Shown one piece after another: positions 14,639-22,838 of a DNA stretch of 35,340 bases. The DNA is taken from the NCBI GenBank assembly GCA_041487355.1, contig JBGPND010000029.1, positions 1-35,340 on the forward strand. The letters are read 5' to 3'. The DNA is from JAMXLO01 sp041487355 (GTDB lineage: Bacteria; Pseudomonadota; Alphaproteobacteria; Acetobacterales; Acetobacteraceae). The translations under genes were made by a program, and so were the position numbers. Each line of letters starts with the position of its first letter. Position 1 is the stretch's first letter. The notes under the pieces are model-generated. The model was given only the letters and a program-made list of their open reading frames with translations. It was not told where the DNA came from and ran no database searches.

Positions 14639-15529
14639 CTATGCCGCCTGATCCATCGTGGACAGCTCGCACGCCACCGTGGTGCGGTGCATGTCGCGCA
14701 CCTCGGCGTTGTTGAACGGGCGCGCGCGATGCATCGTGACGCGGTTGTCCCACATTACCAGGTCGCATTGCCGCCAGACATGCGCGTAGACGAACTGGCG
14801 TTGCGTCGCATGCTCGGTCAGGTCGCGCAGGAAGGCGCGCGCCTCCGGCACCGGCCAGCCGAGGATCGCACCGGCATGCGATGCCAGGAACAGCGACCTG
14901 CGCCCGGTCACCGGATGCCGGCGCACCAGGCGCTGCTTCACCGGCGCGAACTTGCGGCGTTCCTCGTCGGTGAAGTCGGTGAAGCCGAGGATGCTGCGCG
15001 AGAACAACTGGCTGTGCTCGCAGATCAGGTTCTCGCACTCCGCCTTGGTCTCTTCATCCAGCGCATCGTAGGCCGCGCGCATGTCGGCAAACTCCGTGTT
15101 GCCGCCCGCCGAGGGGATGCGCCGCGCCGACAGCAGCGAATACTTCGCCGACACCGCCTTGAACGAACTGTCGGAATGCCACAACCGGTTGCCCAGGCCG
15201 AACAGCCGCCGCCTGTCGTCACGCGCCAGCAACTGGTTGTTCTTGTCGAGATTGGAGATGTCGTTGACGTCCATCGACAGCCGCCGCTCGTGCCCCTGTG
15301 CGATGTCGCCCGACGCCTGCTCGAGCCCGCCGAAGTTGCGGCTGAACGCCAGTTGCGTCTCATCGGTGAAGTGCTGGTCGTGGAACACCAGCACACCGAA
15401 CGTGTCCATGCCGGCCGAGATAGCCGCGGCATCCGCGTGCGACAACGGCTGCGTTATGTCGATCCCCGACACCTCGCCGGCAAAGAACGGACGGGACACG
15501 GGGTCGATCGCGCGAATGGACAACGTCAT
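14639..15529 (-). CDS. TauD/TfdA-family Fe(II)/2-oxoglutarate dioxygenase
   Basis: A 296-residue dioxygenase, nearest in style to TfdA (2,4-D dioxygenase). The iron triad is H118-x-D120 (LWHSDSSF) and H267 (VTMHRARPF); R282 (MHRTTVA) should bind 2-oxoglutarate. IPSAGGNTEFADMRAAYDAL (138-157) is the conserved substrate-side loop. It would hydroxylate an unknown, probably carboxylate or sulfonate, substrate. The ATG at 15529 with upstream GAGG gives the family-typical start MTLSIRAIDPVSRPFFAGEVSG; upstream sequence belongs to an inverted repeat. It lies downstream of the unrecognised 533-residue gene, with the repeat between them. Confidence 0.92.
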   Translation of the reverse strand: MTLSIRAIDPVSRPFFAGEVSGIDITQPLSHADAAAISAGMDTFGVLVFHDQHFTDETQLAFSRNFGGLEQASGDIAQGHERRLSMDVNDISNLDKNNQLLARDDRRRLFGLGNRLWHSDSSFKAVSAKYSLLSARRIPSAGGNTEFADMRAAYDALDEETKAECENLICEHSQLFSRSILGFTDFTDEERRKFAPVKQRLVRRHPVTGRRSLFLASHAGAILGWPVPEARAFLRDLTEHATQRQFVYAHVWRQCDLVMWDNRVTMHRARPFNNAEVRDMHRTTVACELSTMDQAA

Positions 15530-15549
15530 GACTGACCTCAAGCAAGTCT

Positions 15550-15612
15550 CACCACAAAGACACAGAGACACGAAGCCTTTGGCATCCTTCGTGTCTTCGT
15601 GTCTTTGTGGTG
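15550..15612. repeat. 26-bp inverted repeat (CACCACAAAGACAC type)
   Basis: Arms at 15550-15575 and 15587-15612 pair with two mismatches around an 11-base spacer. They contain CACCACAAAGACAC and its complement GTGTCTTTGTGGTG. It fills the 90-base gap between the 533-residue gene and the TfdA-like gene. Such CACAAAGACACGAAGACACG palindromes occur as dispersed repeats in unrelated bacteria, as I recall. The base composition is much lower in GC than the neighbouring genes. Confidence 0.8.
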
Positions 15613-15619
15613 AATCTTC

Positions 15620-17221
15620 TTATTGCAATTCCACGCCCATCGCCTCGCCGAAGCGCCGCGCCGGCTCCAGCGGATCGCCATACTTGCGGTGCATCGCCGT
15701 GTGGTACGCCGCCGCCAGCAACAGCTTGTCACGCTCCGGATGGCGGTTGGTGCCGAAATCCATCAGCATGCACTGGGCGATTTCCTGGTTGTGCGGATCG
15801 TTGCCCAGCTTCGCCGCGGCCAACGCGATGCGCTCCACCAGCGGCCCGCGATCGCCGACATTGTCGAGATACGCCTGCGTCCACGCCAGACTCTCCGCGC
15901 CGTTCAGTGCGCACACCGCGGTATCGACGCGATCGAGCAACTGCCCCGCGGTCAGCTTGTCGGCGCCGCTCGGCGCCTTGACCGCGACCGGATTGGAATC
16001 GTCGATCCCCTTCTGGTGCCAGGCAACGCGGTTCAGGAACGACGCCAGCAGATAGATCAGCCGCAGCCGCCGCGGATGATCGAAATTGTCGAAGAACCAG
16101 GCGAGCGTGTTGCAGTACTCGTAGCAGTGATGCGGCATCGAGAAGTTGTTCGGTCCCTGCGTCTCGATCACCACCTGAGCGCAGGCGATCTGCATCACGT
16201 CGAGAATGCGCCGCGGATTCTTCCCCGCCTTCAGCAATCCGGTGACGTAGTGCAGGTTGTCGGGCTCCTGGCTCCGAATGATCGCATCGATCAGACCGGC
16301 AGCCTCTTCCTGGTTCAACGGGTCCTTGTTGTTGCGCAGCACCGCCAGCTCGGCCTCGCTGACGCCGCCATACGGCACGGCGTGCAACGCCTCGCCCTCG
16401 AGGTTCATCTTCACCAGGTTGCAGGCCATCTCATAGGTCGAATACCAGCGCGGCCCCACCGCGATATCCAGCGCTCCGGCATACAGCACGTGGTGCACCT
16501 GCGGGTTGTCCCAGCCGATCGCGTTGCCGATCTCCACCGTCGACCGCGCGCGATACGCCTTGTGGCCTGTGGTGTAGGAACGGTTGAACAATATGCGGTC
16601 CTGCATGTCGATCAGCCCGGCGAACACCAGCTCGGCCAGCACCTCCTTGCGGTTGGGCTTGTCCTCCATCAGGCCGAGGAAGGTGCGGTAGGCGTCCATC
16701 ACCTGGCCGCGATGCACCAGGGTCAGCCAGTTGCCGAGCCGCTCCTTCAGCGGCCCCTCCTGGCGCAGCGGCTCCTGGTCCGGCCAATAGACCACCGGAG
16801 CCGGCGGTGCATCGACCGTGCCGAGCTTGCCGCGGGAGCGCGTGTAGTGACCGGGCGCCTTGTCGATCTTCTGGTTCCAGATATCGAGGCCGCTCGGGAT
16901 GTACCAGATGGTCTGCGCCATCGGCAGCATCGACAGCCGCCCGGGCAGCATCTTCGCCAGATTGATCGTCGCCCGCGCGCTCAGCAGGCAGTGGTCGTTG
17001 TTGACGAAGTTCGGATATCCGTCATCGATGCGCTCATGGTATGGCACATGCGTATACGGTGCATGGATGCGCACACCTTCGGCGATGATCTCATTCAACG
17101 GACGGCCGGCGCGCACGAGATCGTAATAGACTTGGCTGGCACCGACCTGGTCGCGCGCCATGACCCGCTCCTCCAGCTTGGCATAGAGGGCGCTCGTGTC
17201 GCGGTCCACCTGCATGTCCAT
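15620..17221 (-). CDS. Unrecognised 533-residue, histidine-rich helical protein
   Basis: I cannot assign a family with confidence. The ATG at 17221 is placed by GGAGG eight bases upstream; a TTG at 17239 overlaps that site. There is no signal peptide and no membrane segment, so it is cytoplasmic. His residues cluster in conserved-looking blocks: H53/H58/H62 (RIHAPYTHVPYHERIDDGYPN), H77 (VNNDHCLL), H243-H244 (PQVHHVLYAGALDIAVG), H364-H365 with Y367 (SMPHHCYEYCNTLAWFFDNF) and H402. The layout reminds me loosely of questin-oxidase-like (DUF4243-type) or of helical domains fused to Rieske proteins, but this is only memory of pattern. A metal- or substrate-binding oxygenase is plausible, given the TfdA-like dioxygenase downstream. 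Confidence 0.85.
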   Translation of the reverse strand: MDMQVDRDTSALYAKLEERVMARDQVGASQVYYDLVRAGRPLNEIIAEGVRIHAPYTHVPYHERIDDGYPNFVNNDHCLLSARATINLAKMLPGRLSMLPMAQTIWYIPSGLDIWNQKIDKAPGHYTRSRGKLGTVDAPPAPVVYWPDQEPLRQEGPLKERLGNWLTLVHRGQVMDAYRTFLGLMEDKPNRKEVLAELVFAGLIDMQDRILFNRSYTTGHKAYRARSTVEIGNAIGWDNPQVHHVLYAGALDIAVGPRWYSTYEMACNLVKMNLEGEALHAVPYGGVSEAELAVLRNNKDPLNQEEAAGLIDAIIRSQEPDNLHYVTGLLKAGKNPRRILDVMQIACAQVVIETQGPNNFSMPHHCYEYCNTLAWFFDNFDHPRRLRLIYLLASFLNRVAWHQKGIDDSNPVAVKAPSGADKLTAGQLLDRVDTAVCALNGAESLAWTQAYLDNVGDRGPLVERIALAAAKLGNDPHNQEIAQCMLMDFGTNRHPERDKLLLAAAYHTAMHRKYGDPLEPARRFGEAMGVELQ

Positions 17222-17250
17222 CTTGGCTTCCTCCGGCAAATCCCTGACTT

Positions 17251-17280
17251 ATCCTACGCTTGACAGGCCGGTTCCGACAA
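17251..17280 (-). promoter_or_regulatory. Candidate promoter of the 533-residue gene
   Basis: On the minus strand TTGTCG (17280-17275) and TAGGAT (17256-17251) match -35 and -10 at four of six positions each with an 18-bp spacer. The predicted start is about 20-25 bases before the ATG at 17221, leaving room for the GGAGG site. Confidence 0.4.
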
Positions 17281-17287
17281 CCATGGT
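17260..17287 (+). promoter_or_regulatory. Weak candidate promoter of the NHL-repeat gene
   Basis: A consensus TTGACA at 17260-17265 is followed after 16 bp by CATGGT (17282-17287), a poor -10. It overlaps the divergent minus-strand candidate, so the two transcripts could compete. The -10 is too weak for more than a tentative call. Confidence 0.3.
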
Positions 17288-17311
17288 GGCGCCAGCGGGA
17301 GGGGCACGACG

Positions 17312-18352
17312 ATGACAGACACGCATTGGTTCATCAGCACCGTCGCCGGAACGGGTGCACAAGGCTATGCGGGCGATGGCGGCGCGGCGACGCAGGCCTT
17401 GCTGAACAACCCGTTCGATCTCGCCTTCGACCCTGATGGCAATCTGTGCTTCTCCGATACGTTCAATCACTGCATCCGCCGTGTCGATGCACGCACCGGC
17501 GTCATCACCACCATCGCCGGCACCGGCGAGCGAGGCTTCGCGGGCGATGGCGGGCCGGCGACACGCGCGCAGATGAATGAACCCTACGGCATCGTCATCG
17601 ACCGCGCGGGCAATATCTATCTGGCCGACCGGCTGAACCGGCGGGTGCGGCGGATCGATGGTGCCTCCAGTGTCATCACCACCTTGGCCGGGGACGGCTC
17701 GGGCAAGTTCAGCGGCGATGGCGGGCCGTCCGCGCAGGCTGGACTTGCGGAACCGAACGGGCTGGCACTGGATCGCGACCATCGCCGCCTGTTCATCGCC
17801 GACGTCGCGGACCATCGGGTGCGCGTGATCGATCTCGTCTCCGGCGTCATCACCACATTCGCCGGCACCGGCAACGGGCGCCATGCCGGCGACGGCGGTC
17901 CCGCCGCTTCAGCCGACATCTTCGGTGCACGCGCGGTCGCGCTGGCGCCGGACGATGCGCTCTATGTCCTGGAGCGCCAGGGCAGCAGCCTGCGCCGCGT
18001 GCGCAACGGGATCATCGAAACCGTGGCCGGGACTGGCGCGCGTGGTTATGGCGGCGATGACCATGATGCGCGCCATGCGGTGTTCAATGCACCGAAGGAG
18101 ATGGCGGTCGACTCCGCTGGCAACGTGTTCATCGTCGATACCGAGAACCACGCGATCCGCCTGATCGATGCGCAAAGCTGGATCGTCACCACCATCGCCG
18201 GCACCGGAGAAGCCGGCCCAGGCGGCGATGGTGGTCCGGCGCAACTGGCATCGCTCGCACGGCCGCATGGTGCCGTCGTGGCGGCGGATGGCGCGGTCTA
18301 TATCGGCGATTCCGAGAATCACCGCGTGCGCAAGCTGGTGCGACAGCGCTAA
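17312..18352 (+). CDS. NHL-repeat six-bladed beta-propeller protein
   Basis: A 346-residue protein made almost only of NHL blades. The phrase T-[VILF]-AG-[TD]-G followed by xxGxxGDGGPA occurs at the start of each of six units (STVAGTG, TTIAGTG, TTLAGDG, TTFAGTG, ETVAGTG, TTIAGTG), and NHL cores such as GNIYLADRLNRRVRRID and GNVFIVDTENHAIRLID complete each blade. The fifth unit is degenerate (GYGGDDHDARHA). There is no signal peptide, which is unusual because many relatives are exported. The strong GGGAGGGG site supports the ATG at 17312. Related propellers bind ligands or proteins, or act as lactonase-like enzymes; function here is open. It is divergent from the 533-residue gene. Confidence 0.88.
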   Translation: MTDTHWFISTVAGTGAQGYAGDGGAATQALLNNPFDLAFDPDGNLCFSDTFNHCIRRVDARTGVITTIAGTGERGFAGDGGPATRAQMNEPYGIVIDRAGNIYLADRLNRRVRRIDGASSVITTLAGDGSGKFSGDGGPSAQAGLAEPNGLALDRDHRRLFIADVADHRVRVIDLVSGVITTFAGTGNGRHAGDGGPAASADIFGARAVALAPDDALYVLERQGSSLRRVRNGIIETVAGTGARGYGGDDHDARHAVFNAPKEMAVDSAGNVFIVDTENHAIRLIDAQSWIVTTIAGTGEAGPGGDGGPAQLASLARPHGAVVAADGAVYIGDSENHRVRKLVRQR

Positions 18353-18360
18353 CCGCCGAT

Positions 18361-18390
18361 TTGCCGCCGCCACCTCATGTGCTCTATTCA
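18361..18390 (+). promoter_or_regulatory. Weak candidate promoter of the first Fbp-type ABC operon
   Basis: TTGCCG (18361-18366) and TATTCA (18385-18390) lie 18 bp apart, 25 bases before the binding-protein ATG. The stretch is the most AT-rich part of the gap after the NHL gene. Both hexamers are imperfect, so this is tentative. No regulator site is recognisable. Confidence 0.3.
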
Positions 18391-18415
18391 AACCCAATAA
18401 ACACTGGGGGAAGCG

Positions 18416-19477
18416 ATGCGCTGTCCGTTATTCGCCGCTGGTCTTGTTGCGCTTACGGTCCTGCTGGGTCCAGCGACAAGTGCGGCATGCGACAATCCCC
18501 GGCAGATGGACGGCTTCAAGACCTGCGCCGACGTCGCCAAGGCCGAGCAGGAAGGCGCGCTGGTGGTCTACGCGACGGATCCCGAAGCGGCTTCGGAAGT
18601 GGTGCTGGCCAGGTTCCACACGTCCTTCCCGAAGATCAAGGCCACCTATCTGCGGCTGCAGGGTGGCGCGCTCTATGCCAAGCTGATGTCGGAGCGGCAG
18701 GCACACGCCTATCTGGCCGACGTACTGCAGCCATCCGACATGAGCTTCGCTCTCGATTTCCAGAAGCGCGGCGGCTACATGCCATATGTCTCGCCCGAGA
18801 TGGCGGCTTACAAGCCAGAGTACCAGAGCAAGCCGGAAGGCAACTGGACCTGGGGCGCCCTGGTGATCGCGGCGATCGCCTACAACCCCACGCTCGTCTC
18901 GGCAGCCGAGGCGCCGAAGACGTGGCTGGAGGCGATGGACCCGAAATGGACCGAGTCGATCTCGGTGAAGGTGTCCAATTCCGGCTTGCAGCACGTGGAG
19001 TGGTACGTGCTGCGTCAGCTCTATGGCAACGATTTCTGGCAGAAGCTGGCACCGCTGAAGCCGCACGCCTTCGACTCTTACGTTCAGCAGTTCGACCGGC
19101 TGGTGAACGGTCAGGACAAGGTGGCGCTGACGGCGCAATATTCCGGCTACCTGATCCTCAAGGGGAAGGGTGCGCCGGTGGAGTTTGTCTATCCGCCAGA
19201 CGGGTTGGTAGCCACCGCCGAGCCATGGGGTGTCATCAAGGAGGCGCCGCATCCCGAGGCGGCAAAGCTTTACCTTGACTGGTTCCTCGGGGTGCCGGGC
19301 CAGACCGCCAATGCTCAGGCGCTCTATTACAACTCGCTGCGTTCGGACGTGCCGCCACCGCCCGGCGGGGTGAATGCGAGTCAGTTCAAGCTGCTGTTCC
19401 CGCAAGACTGGCACGACTTCGAGCAGACCCACACGCAGTTCGTGCGCGAGTGGGACAAGCTCACCGGCCTGCGCTGA
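18416..19477 (+). CDS. ABC transporter binding protein, Fbp/Afu type (COG1840)
   Basis: A 353-residue periplasmic binding protein. Residues 1-24 are a signal peptide (MRCPLFAAGLVALTVLLGPATSAA) with CDNP after the likely cut; the lipobox is imperfect, so a soluble form is more likely. The body has EGALVVYATDPEAASEVVLARFHTSFPKIK and a type II binding-protein fold like iron, thiamine, polyamine or 2-aminoethylphosphonate carriers. No Tyr-Tyr iron pair can be confidently assigned, so iron is not certain. GGGGGAAG precedes the ATG. The permease starts 15 bp later and the ATPase overlaps it, making one operon. Confidence 0.9.
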   Translation: MRCPLFAAGLVALTVLLGPATSAACDNPRQMDGFKTCADVAKAEQEGALVVYATDPEAASEVVLARFHTSFPKIKATYLRLQGGALYAKLMSERQAHAYLADVLQPSDMSFALDFQKRGGYMPYVSPEMAAYKPEYQSKPEGNWTWGALVIAAIAYNPTLVSAAEAPKTWLEAMDPKWTESISVKVSNSGLQHVEWYVLRQLYGNDFWQKLAPLKPHAFDSYVQQFDRLVNGQDKVALTAQYSGYLILKGKGAPVEFVYPPDGLVATAEPWGVIKEAPHPEAAKLYLDWFLGVPGQTANAQALYYNSLRSDVPPPPGGVNASQFKLLFPQDWHDFEQTHTQFVREWDKLTGLR

Positions 19478-19492
19478 GCAGGACCCAGATAC

Positions 19493-21169
19493 GTGCGAGG
19501 ACTGAGTCTGCGACAGATCGTGATGCCGCTCGTCGTGCTGTTGTGCGGCGCACTGGTGCTGTATCCGATCGGTTTCCTGATCAACGAATCGCTCAACATC
19601 GGCGATCCGTCGACCTTCCCGCCTGAGGAATACGGGCTCGACAACTACACGAACCTGATCGACGACTCCCGCATTCTGACCAACACGTTGCTGGTGGCCT
19701 GCATCGCCACCGTGCTTGCCGTGCTGTTCGGCTTCCTGCAGGCCTGGATTCTGACACGCACCAACATCCCCGGCCGCCAACGGCTCGAACGGCTGATGGA
19801 ACTGCCCTACTACATGACGCCGCTGATCGGGGCGCTGGCATGGGGCGTGTTGCTGGGGCCGAAGACCGGGCTGGTCAATCAGGTATGGCGCTCGATCGGC
19901 TGGCCGAGCGATCTGTTCAACATCTACTCGCCATACGGCATCGCATGGGTGATGGCGCTGTTCGAGGGCACCGTCGCCTTCGTCATGATCTCCGCGTCGA
20001 TGAAGTCGATGGACCCGTCGCTGGAGGAAAGCTCGCGCGTGCTCGGCGCCGGCAAGCTGCGCACGGCGCTGCGCATCACGCTGCCGCTGGTGGCACCCGG
20101 CGTGCTGAGCGCAACGATCTTCGTGTTCGCCGAGATGCTTGGCTCGTTCGCCGCCGCGTTCGTGCTGGGGATTCCCGGCCGCTTCTATGTCGTCACCACG
20201 GCGATCTGGCAGGCCACGCTGTCGTTTCCACCCGACTACGGCCGCGCGGCAGCCATGGGGCTGTCGCTGTTCGGCGTGATGCTGATCACGCTCACTCTCG
20301 CGCGGCTGGTGCTGCGGCACGGCACCTACACCACCATCACCGGCAAGGGATTCCGCCCGCGTGCCATGGATGTCGGGCGAATGCGCTGGCCACTCCTCGG
20401 CATTGCCTGGGGCTACATCATCGTCGCGGTGATCCTGCCGCTGGGCGCGCTGCTGCTCACCTCGTTCGAGCGCTTCGCCACGGTCATCCTGCCGCAGATG
20501 CAGTTCACCACGGCAAATTACGAAACGGCCCTGCAGATGGGTTCCGTCGGACCGGCTTTCATCAACAGCCTGACCCTGGGTATCTCGGTGGCCACCATCG
20601 GCGTGCCGGTGATGGGCGTGCTGGCATGGATCATCTACCGCTCGCGCATGCCGGGGCGCGGAGCGGCGGAATACGTGATCATGTTCCCACAGGCAGTGCC
20701 ACGTCTGGTGTTCGGCCTGGGTCTGCTATGGGCCTGGATCAACCTGCCGATCCCGATCTACGGCACGTTGTGGCTGCTGGCGCTGGCCTATTTCACCGTG
20801 TTCCTGCCGCTCGGCCTGCGCACCATCGCCAGTGTGGTGTTGCAGGTGGATCCGAGCCTGGAGGAGTGCGCGCGGGTCTGCGGCGCGCCATGGATCTATC
20901 AGATGCGCACGGTAACGCTGCCGCTGCTGCGGCCTGGCATGGTGGCGGCCTGGCTGCTGATCTTCATTGCGTCCGTGCGCGAACTGGGGGTTTCGATATT
21001 CCTGATGGGACCAAATTCGAAAGTGATCGCGCCGGCGATCGTCAATTCCTGGCTCACCTCCAGCTCCGAGTTGTCAGCCGCCATGGCCTTGATCCAGACC
21101 GCGATGGTCTTCATTGCGGTCGCCATCATGTTCAGCCTGGCGCGCCGCGTCACCGGAGTGACACAATGA
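19493..21169 (+). CDS. ABC transporter permease, FbpB-like double-length
   Basis: A 558-residue inner-membrane permease made of two fused BPD_transp_1 units, each with about six helices. The coupling (EAA) loops are DPSLEESSRVLGAGKLRTALRITLPL (about 174-199) and DPSLEECARVCGAPW... (from about 452). The start is GTG at 19493 with an AGGA site about 10 bases upstream. Its last four bases (ATGA) overlap the ATPase start. Fused permeases are typical of the Fe(III)/2-aminoethylphosphonate group of importers, so one gene provides the whole membrane channel. Confidence 0.93.
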   Translation: MRGLSLRQIVMPLVVLLCGALVLYPIGFLINESLNIGDPSTFPPEEYGLDNYTNLIDDSRILTNTLLVACIATVLAVLFGFLQAWILTRTNIPGRQRLERLMELPYYMTPLIGALAWGVLLGPKTGLVNQVWRSIGWPSDLFNIYSPYGIAWVMALFEGTVAFVMISASMKSMDPSLEESSRVLGAGKLRTALRITLPLVAPGVLSATIFVFAEMLGSFAAAFVLGIPGRFYVVTTAIWQATLSFPPDYGRAAAMGLSLFGVMLITLTLARLVLRHGTYTTITGKGFRPRAMDVGRMRWPLLGIAWGYIIVAVILPLGALLLTSFERFATVILPQMQFTTANYETALQMGSVGPAFINSLTLGISVATIGVPVMGVLAWIIYRSRMPGRGAAEYVIMFPQAVPRLVFGLGLLWAWINLPIPIYGTLWLLALAYFTVFLPLGLRTIASVVLQVDPSLEECARVCGAPWIYQMRTVTLPLLRPGMVAAWLLIFIASVRELGVSIFLMGPNSKVIAPAIVNSWLTSSSELSAAMALIQTAMVFIAVAIMFSLARRVTGVTQ

Positions 21170-22245
21170 ACCGCCCGCGCATCGAAGTCGCCAACCTGGT
21201 CGTGCGCTACGGCGACGTGACCGCCGTCGATGGCATCGGCTTCGACATCGCCCCTGGCGAATTGGTGACGCTGCTTGGCCCGTCCGGCTGCGGCAAGACC
21301 ACCACGTTGCGCGCGGTCGCCGGCCTCGAGACGCCGAGCTCCGGCAGTATCCGGCTGAACGGTGAGACGGTCTATTCCGCGGCGGAGCGGCGCAACGTTC
21401 CGGCGGAGAAGCGTGGCGTCTCGATGGTGTTCCAGTCCTACGCGATCTGGCCGCACATGACGGTGTTCGACAACGTCGCCTACGGCCTGCGCGTGCGCAA
21501 GCTGCCGCGGGCCGAGGTACGGCAGAACGTGGAACGCGTGCTTGGCCTGGTGCAGATGCAGGACTTCGCCGAACGCCCGGCCTCCAAACTGTCGGGTGGC
21601 CAGCAGCAGCGCGTCGCGGTGGCGCGGGCGATCGCCTTCTCGCCCAGTGTGCTGCTGTTCGATGAACCGCTGTCCAACCTGGATGCCAAGCTGCGTGCCG
21701 AGATGCGCGTGGAGCTGCGCGAGTTGCAGCGGCGGCTCGACATCACGTCGCTTTATGTCACGCATGACCAGGAGGAAGCGCTGGCGATTTCCGACCGGGT
21801 GATCGTGATGAATGGCGGCAGGATCGAGCAGATCGGCACGCCGGAGGAAATCTACAATCGGCCGCGCAGCCGCTTCGTCGCCGACTTCGTTGGTTCGGCG
21901 AACCTGATCAAGGGCCAGATCCGTGGCCCCTCGGGATCGAGCGGTACGCTGATCTTCGAGGTGGAGGGCGGCATGCGGCTGGAAGTCGTCGCATCGGACG
22001 CATCGCGCGATGGGCAGGACACGGTGGCGCTGCGGTCATCCTACATCCATCTCGGACACGCGGCAGGATCGCAAAATGCGGTGCCCGGCCGCATCCATCG
22101 CCGCATGTTCCATGGCGACTTCATCCAGTACGTGGTGGACTGGCCAGCGGGCCAACTGATCGTGCGCCGCCCGCCCACCGAGCTGTTCGACGAAGGCAGC
22201 GAGGTGACAATCTCGTTCGCGCCGGTGCACTGCGTGCTGTTGTAG
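21166..22245 (+). CDS. ABC transporter ATPase, FbpC/PotA-like with TOBE domain
   Basis: A 359-residue ATP-binding subunit. Walker A is GPSGCGKT (38-45), the Q-loop is FQSY (89-92), the signature is LSGGQQQR (142-149), Walker B is LLFDEP (163-168), and the switch His is in YVTHDQEEA. A TOBE-like domain fills about 280-355 (GRIHRRMFHGDFIQYVV). It powers import of the ligand of the preceding binding protein. The ATG at 21166 overlaps the permease stop; the open frame continuing upstream to 19840 is a shadow of the permease. No palindrome lies between these two genes. Confidence 0.95.
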   Translation: MNRPRIEVANLVVRYGDVTAVDGIGFDIAPGELVTLLGPSGCGKTTTLRAVAGLETPSSGSIRLNGETVYSAAERRNVPAEKRGVSMVFQSYAIWPHMTVFDNVAYGLRVRKLPRAEVRQNVERVLGLVQMQDFAERPASKLSGGQQQRVAVARAIAFSPSVLLFDEPLSNLDAKLRAEMRVELRELQRRLDITSLYVTHDQEEALAISDRVIVMNGGRIEQIGTPEEIYNRPRSRFVADFVGSANLIKGQIRGPSGSSGTLIFEVEGGMRLEVVASDASRDGQDTVALRSSYIHLGHAAGSQNAVPGRIHRRMFHGDFIQYVVDWPAGQLIVRRPPTELFDEGSEVTISFAPVHCVLL

Positions 22246-22253
22246 CGGTCGGC

Positions 22254-22838
22254 ATGACGCAAGCCGCCGAACGCACGCTTCCGGATCTCCTGCGTGACGG
22301 GCTCGACGTCGTCTTCGTCGGAATCAATCCATCGATCCCGTCTGCCGCCCAGGGCCACTATTTCGCTCGCCCGACCAACCGGTTCTGGCCGTGCATTTCG
22401 CGCTCGACGCTGAGCCTCCGTGCCAGACAGGGGCTTGGCATCGAAATGCTGGGAGCGACGCACGATCACGCGCTGCTGGCTTACGGGATCGGCTTCACCG
22501 ACATAGTCAAGCGTCCGACCGCGAACGCCGCCGGTCTCGGGCGAAGCGAATTCGTCGCCGGTGCGGCGCACCTGGTGACGAAACTCGAGCAATATCAGCC
22601 GCGCATTGCCTGCTTTCACGGCATGACGGCCTATCGACCCTTCCATCGGGCTTTGGTGCCAGGATCAGTCGAGCACGATTTGAAGTTAGGACCGCAGTCG
22701 TTGCGGATCGGTCGAACGCAATTATTTGTTGTTCCCAATCCGAGCCCAGCCAATGCGCATTTCACACCCGCCGATCAGACCGGGTGGTACGACCGGCTGG
22801 CGGAGTGGCTGAAGACGGGCCGCTGTAGGGTGGGTTAG
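22254..22838 (+). CDS. mug: G/U mismatch-specific uracil DNA glycosylase (MUG/TDG family)
   Basis: A 194-residue MUG-type glycosylase that would excise uracil or ethenocytosine from mismatched DNA. The active-site motif is FVGINPSIPSAAQGHYFARPTNRFW (21-45), where the Asn of GINP activates water (MUG usually has GINPG, here GINPS). The second motif VPNPSPANAHF (160-170) is the minor-groove intercalation loop. It starts only nine bases after the ATPase stop, so it may be read from the ABC promoter although unrelated in function. The last residues RCRVG and the TAG stop are encoded by the first bases of the palindromic repeat at 22824-22916, so the original C-terminus may have been altered. Confidence 0.92.
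   Translation: MTQAAERTLPDLLRDGLDVVFVGINPSIPSAAQGHYFARPTNRFWPCISRSTLSLRARQGLGIEMLGATHDHALLAYGIGFTDIVKRPTANAAGLGRSEFVAGAAHLVTKLEQYQPRIACFHGMTAYRPFHRALVPGSVEHDLKLGPQSLRIGRTQLFVVPNPSPANAHFTPADQTGWYDRLAEWLKTGRCRVG

Noticed and set aside
15623..17263. Plus-strand frame of 546 codons over the unknown 533-residue gene
   Set aside because: Both strands are open, so I weighed the two. The minus strand has GGAGG before its ATG, normal amino-acid composition and helix-like blocks; the plus-strand product is rich in Arg, His and Gln and lacks a good start.
18353..18415. Riboswitch (thiamine or other) before the first ABC operon
   Set aside because: The gap is only 63 bases and shows no THI box or other known riboswitch core.
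18428..20320. Minus-strand frame of 630 codons
   Set aside because: It is antisense to the binding-protein and permease genes and has no recognisable domain.
19840..21165. In-frame upstream extension of the first ATPase that looks like a fusion
   Set aside because: The extension is a +1 shadow of the permease; the ATPase has its own ATG at 21166 overlapping the permease stop.
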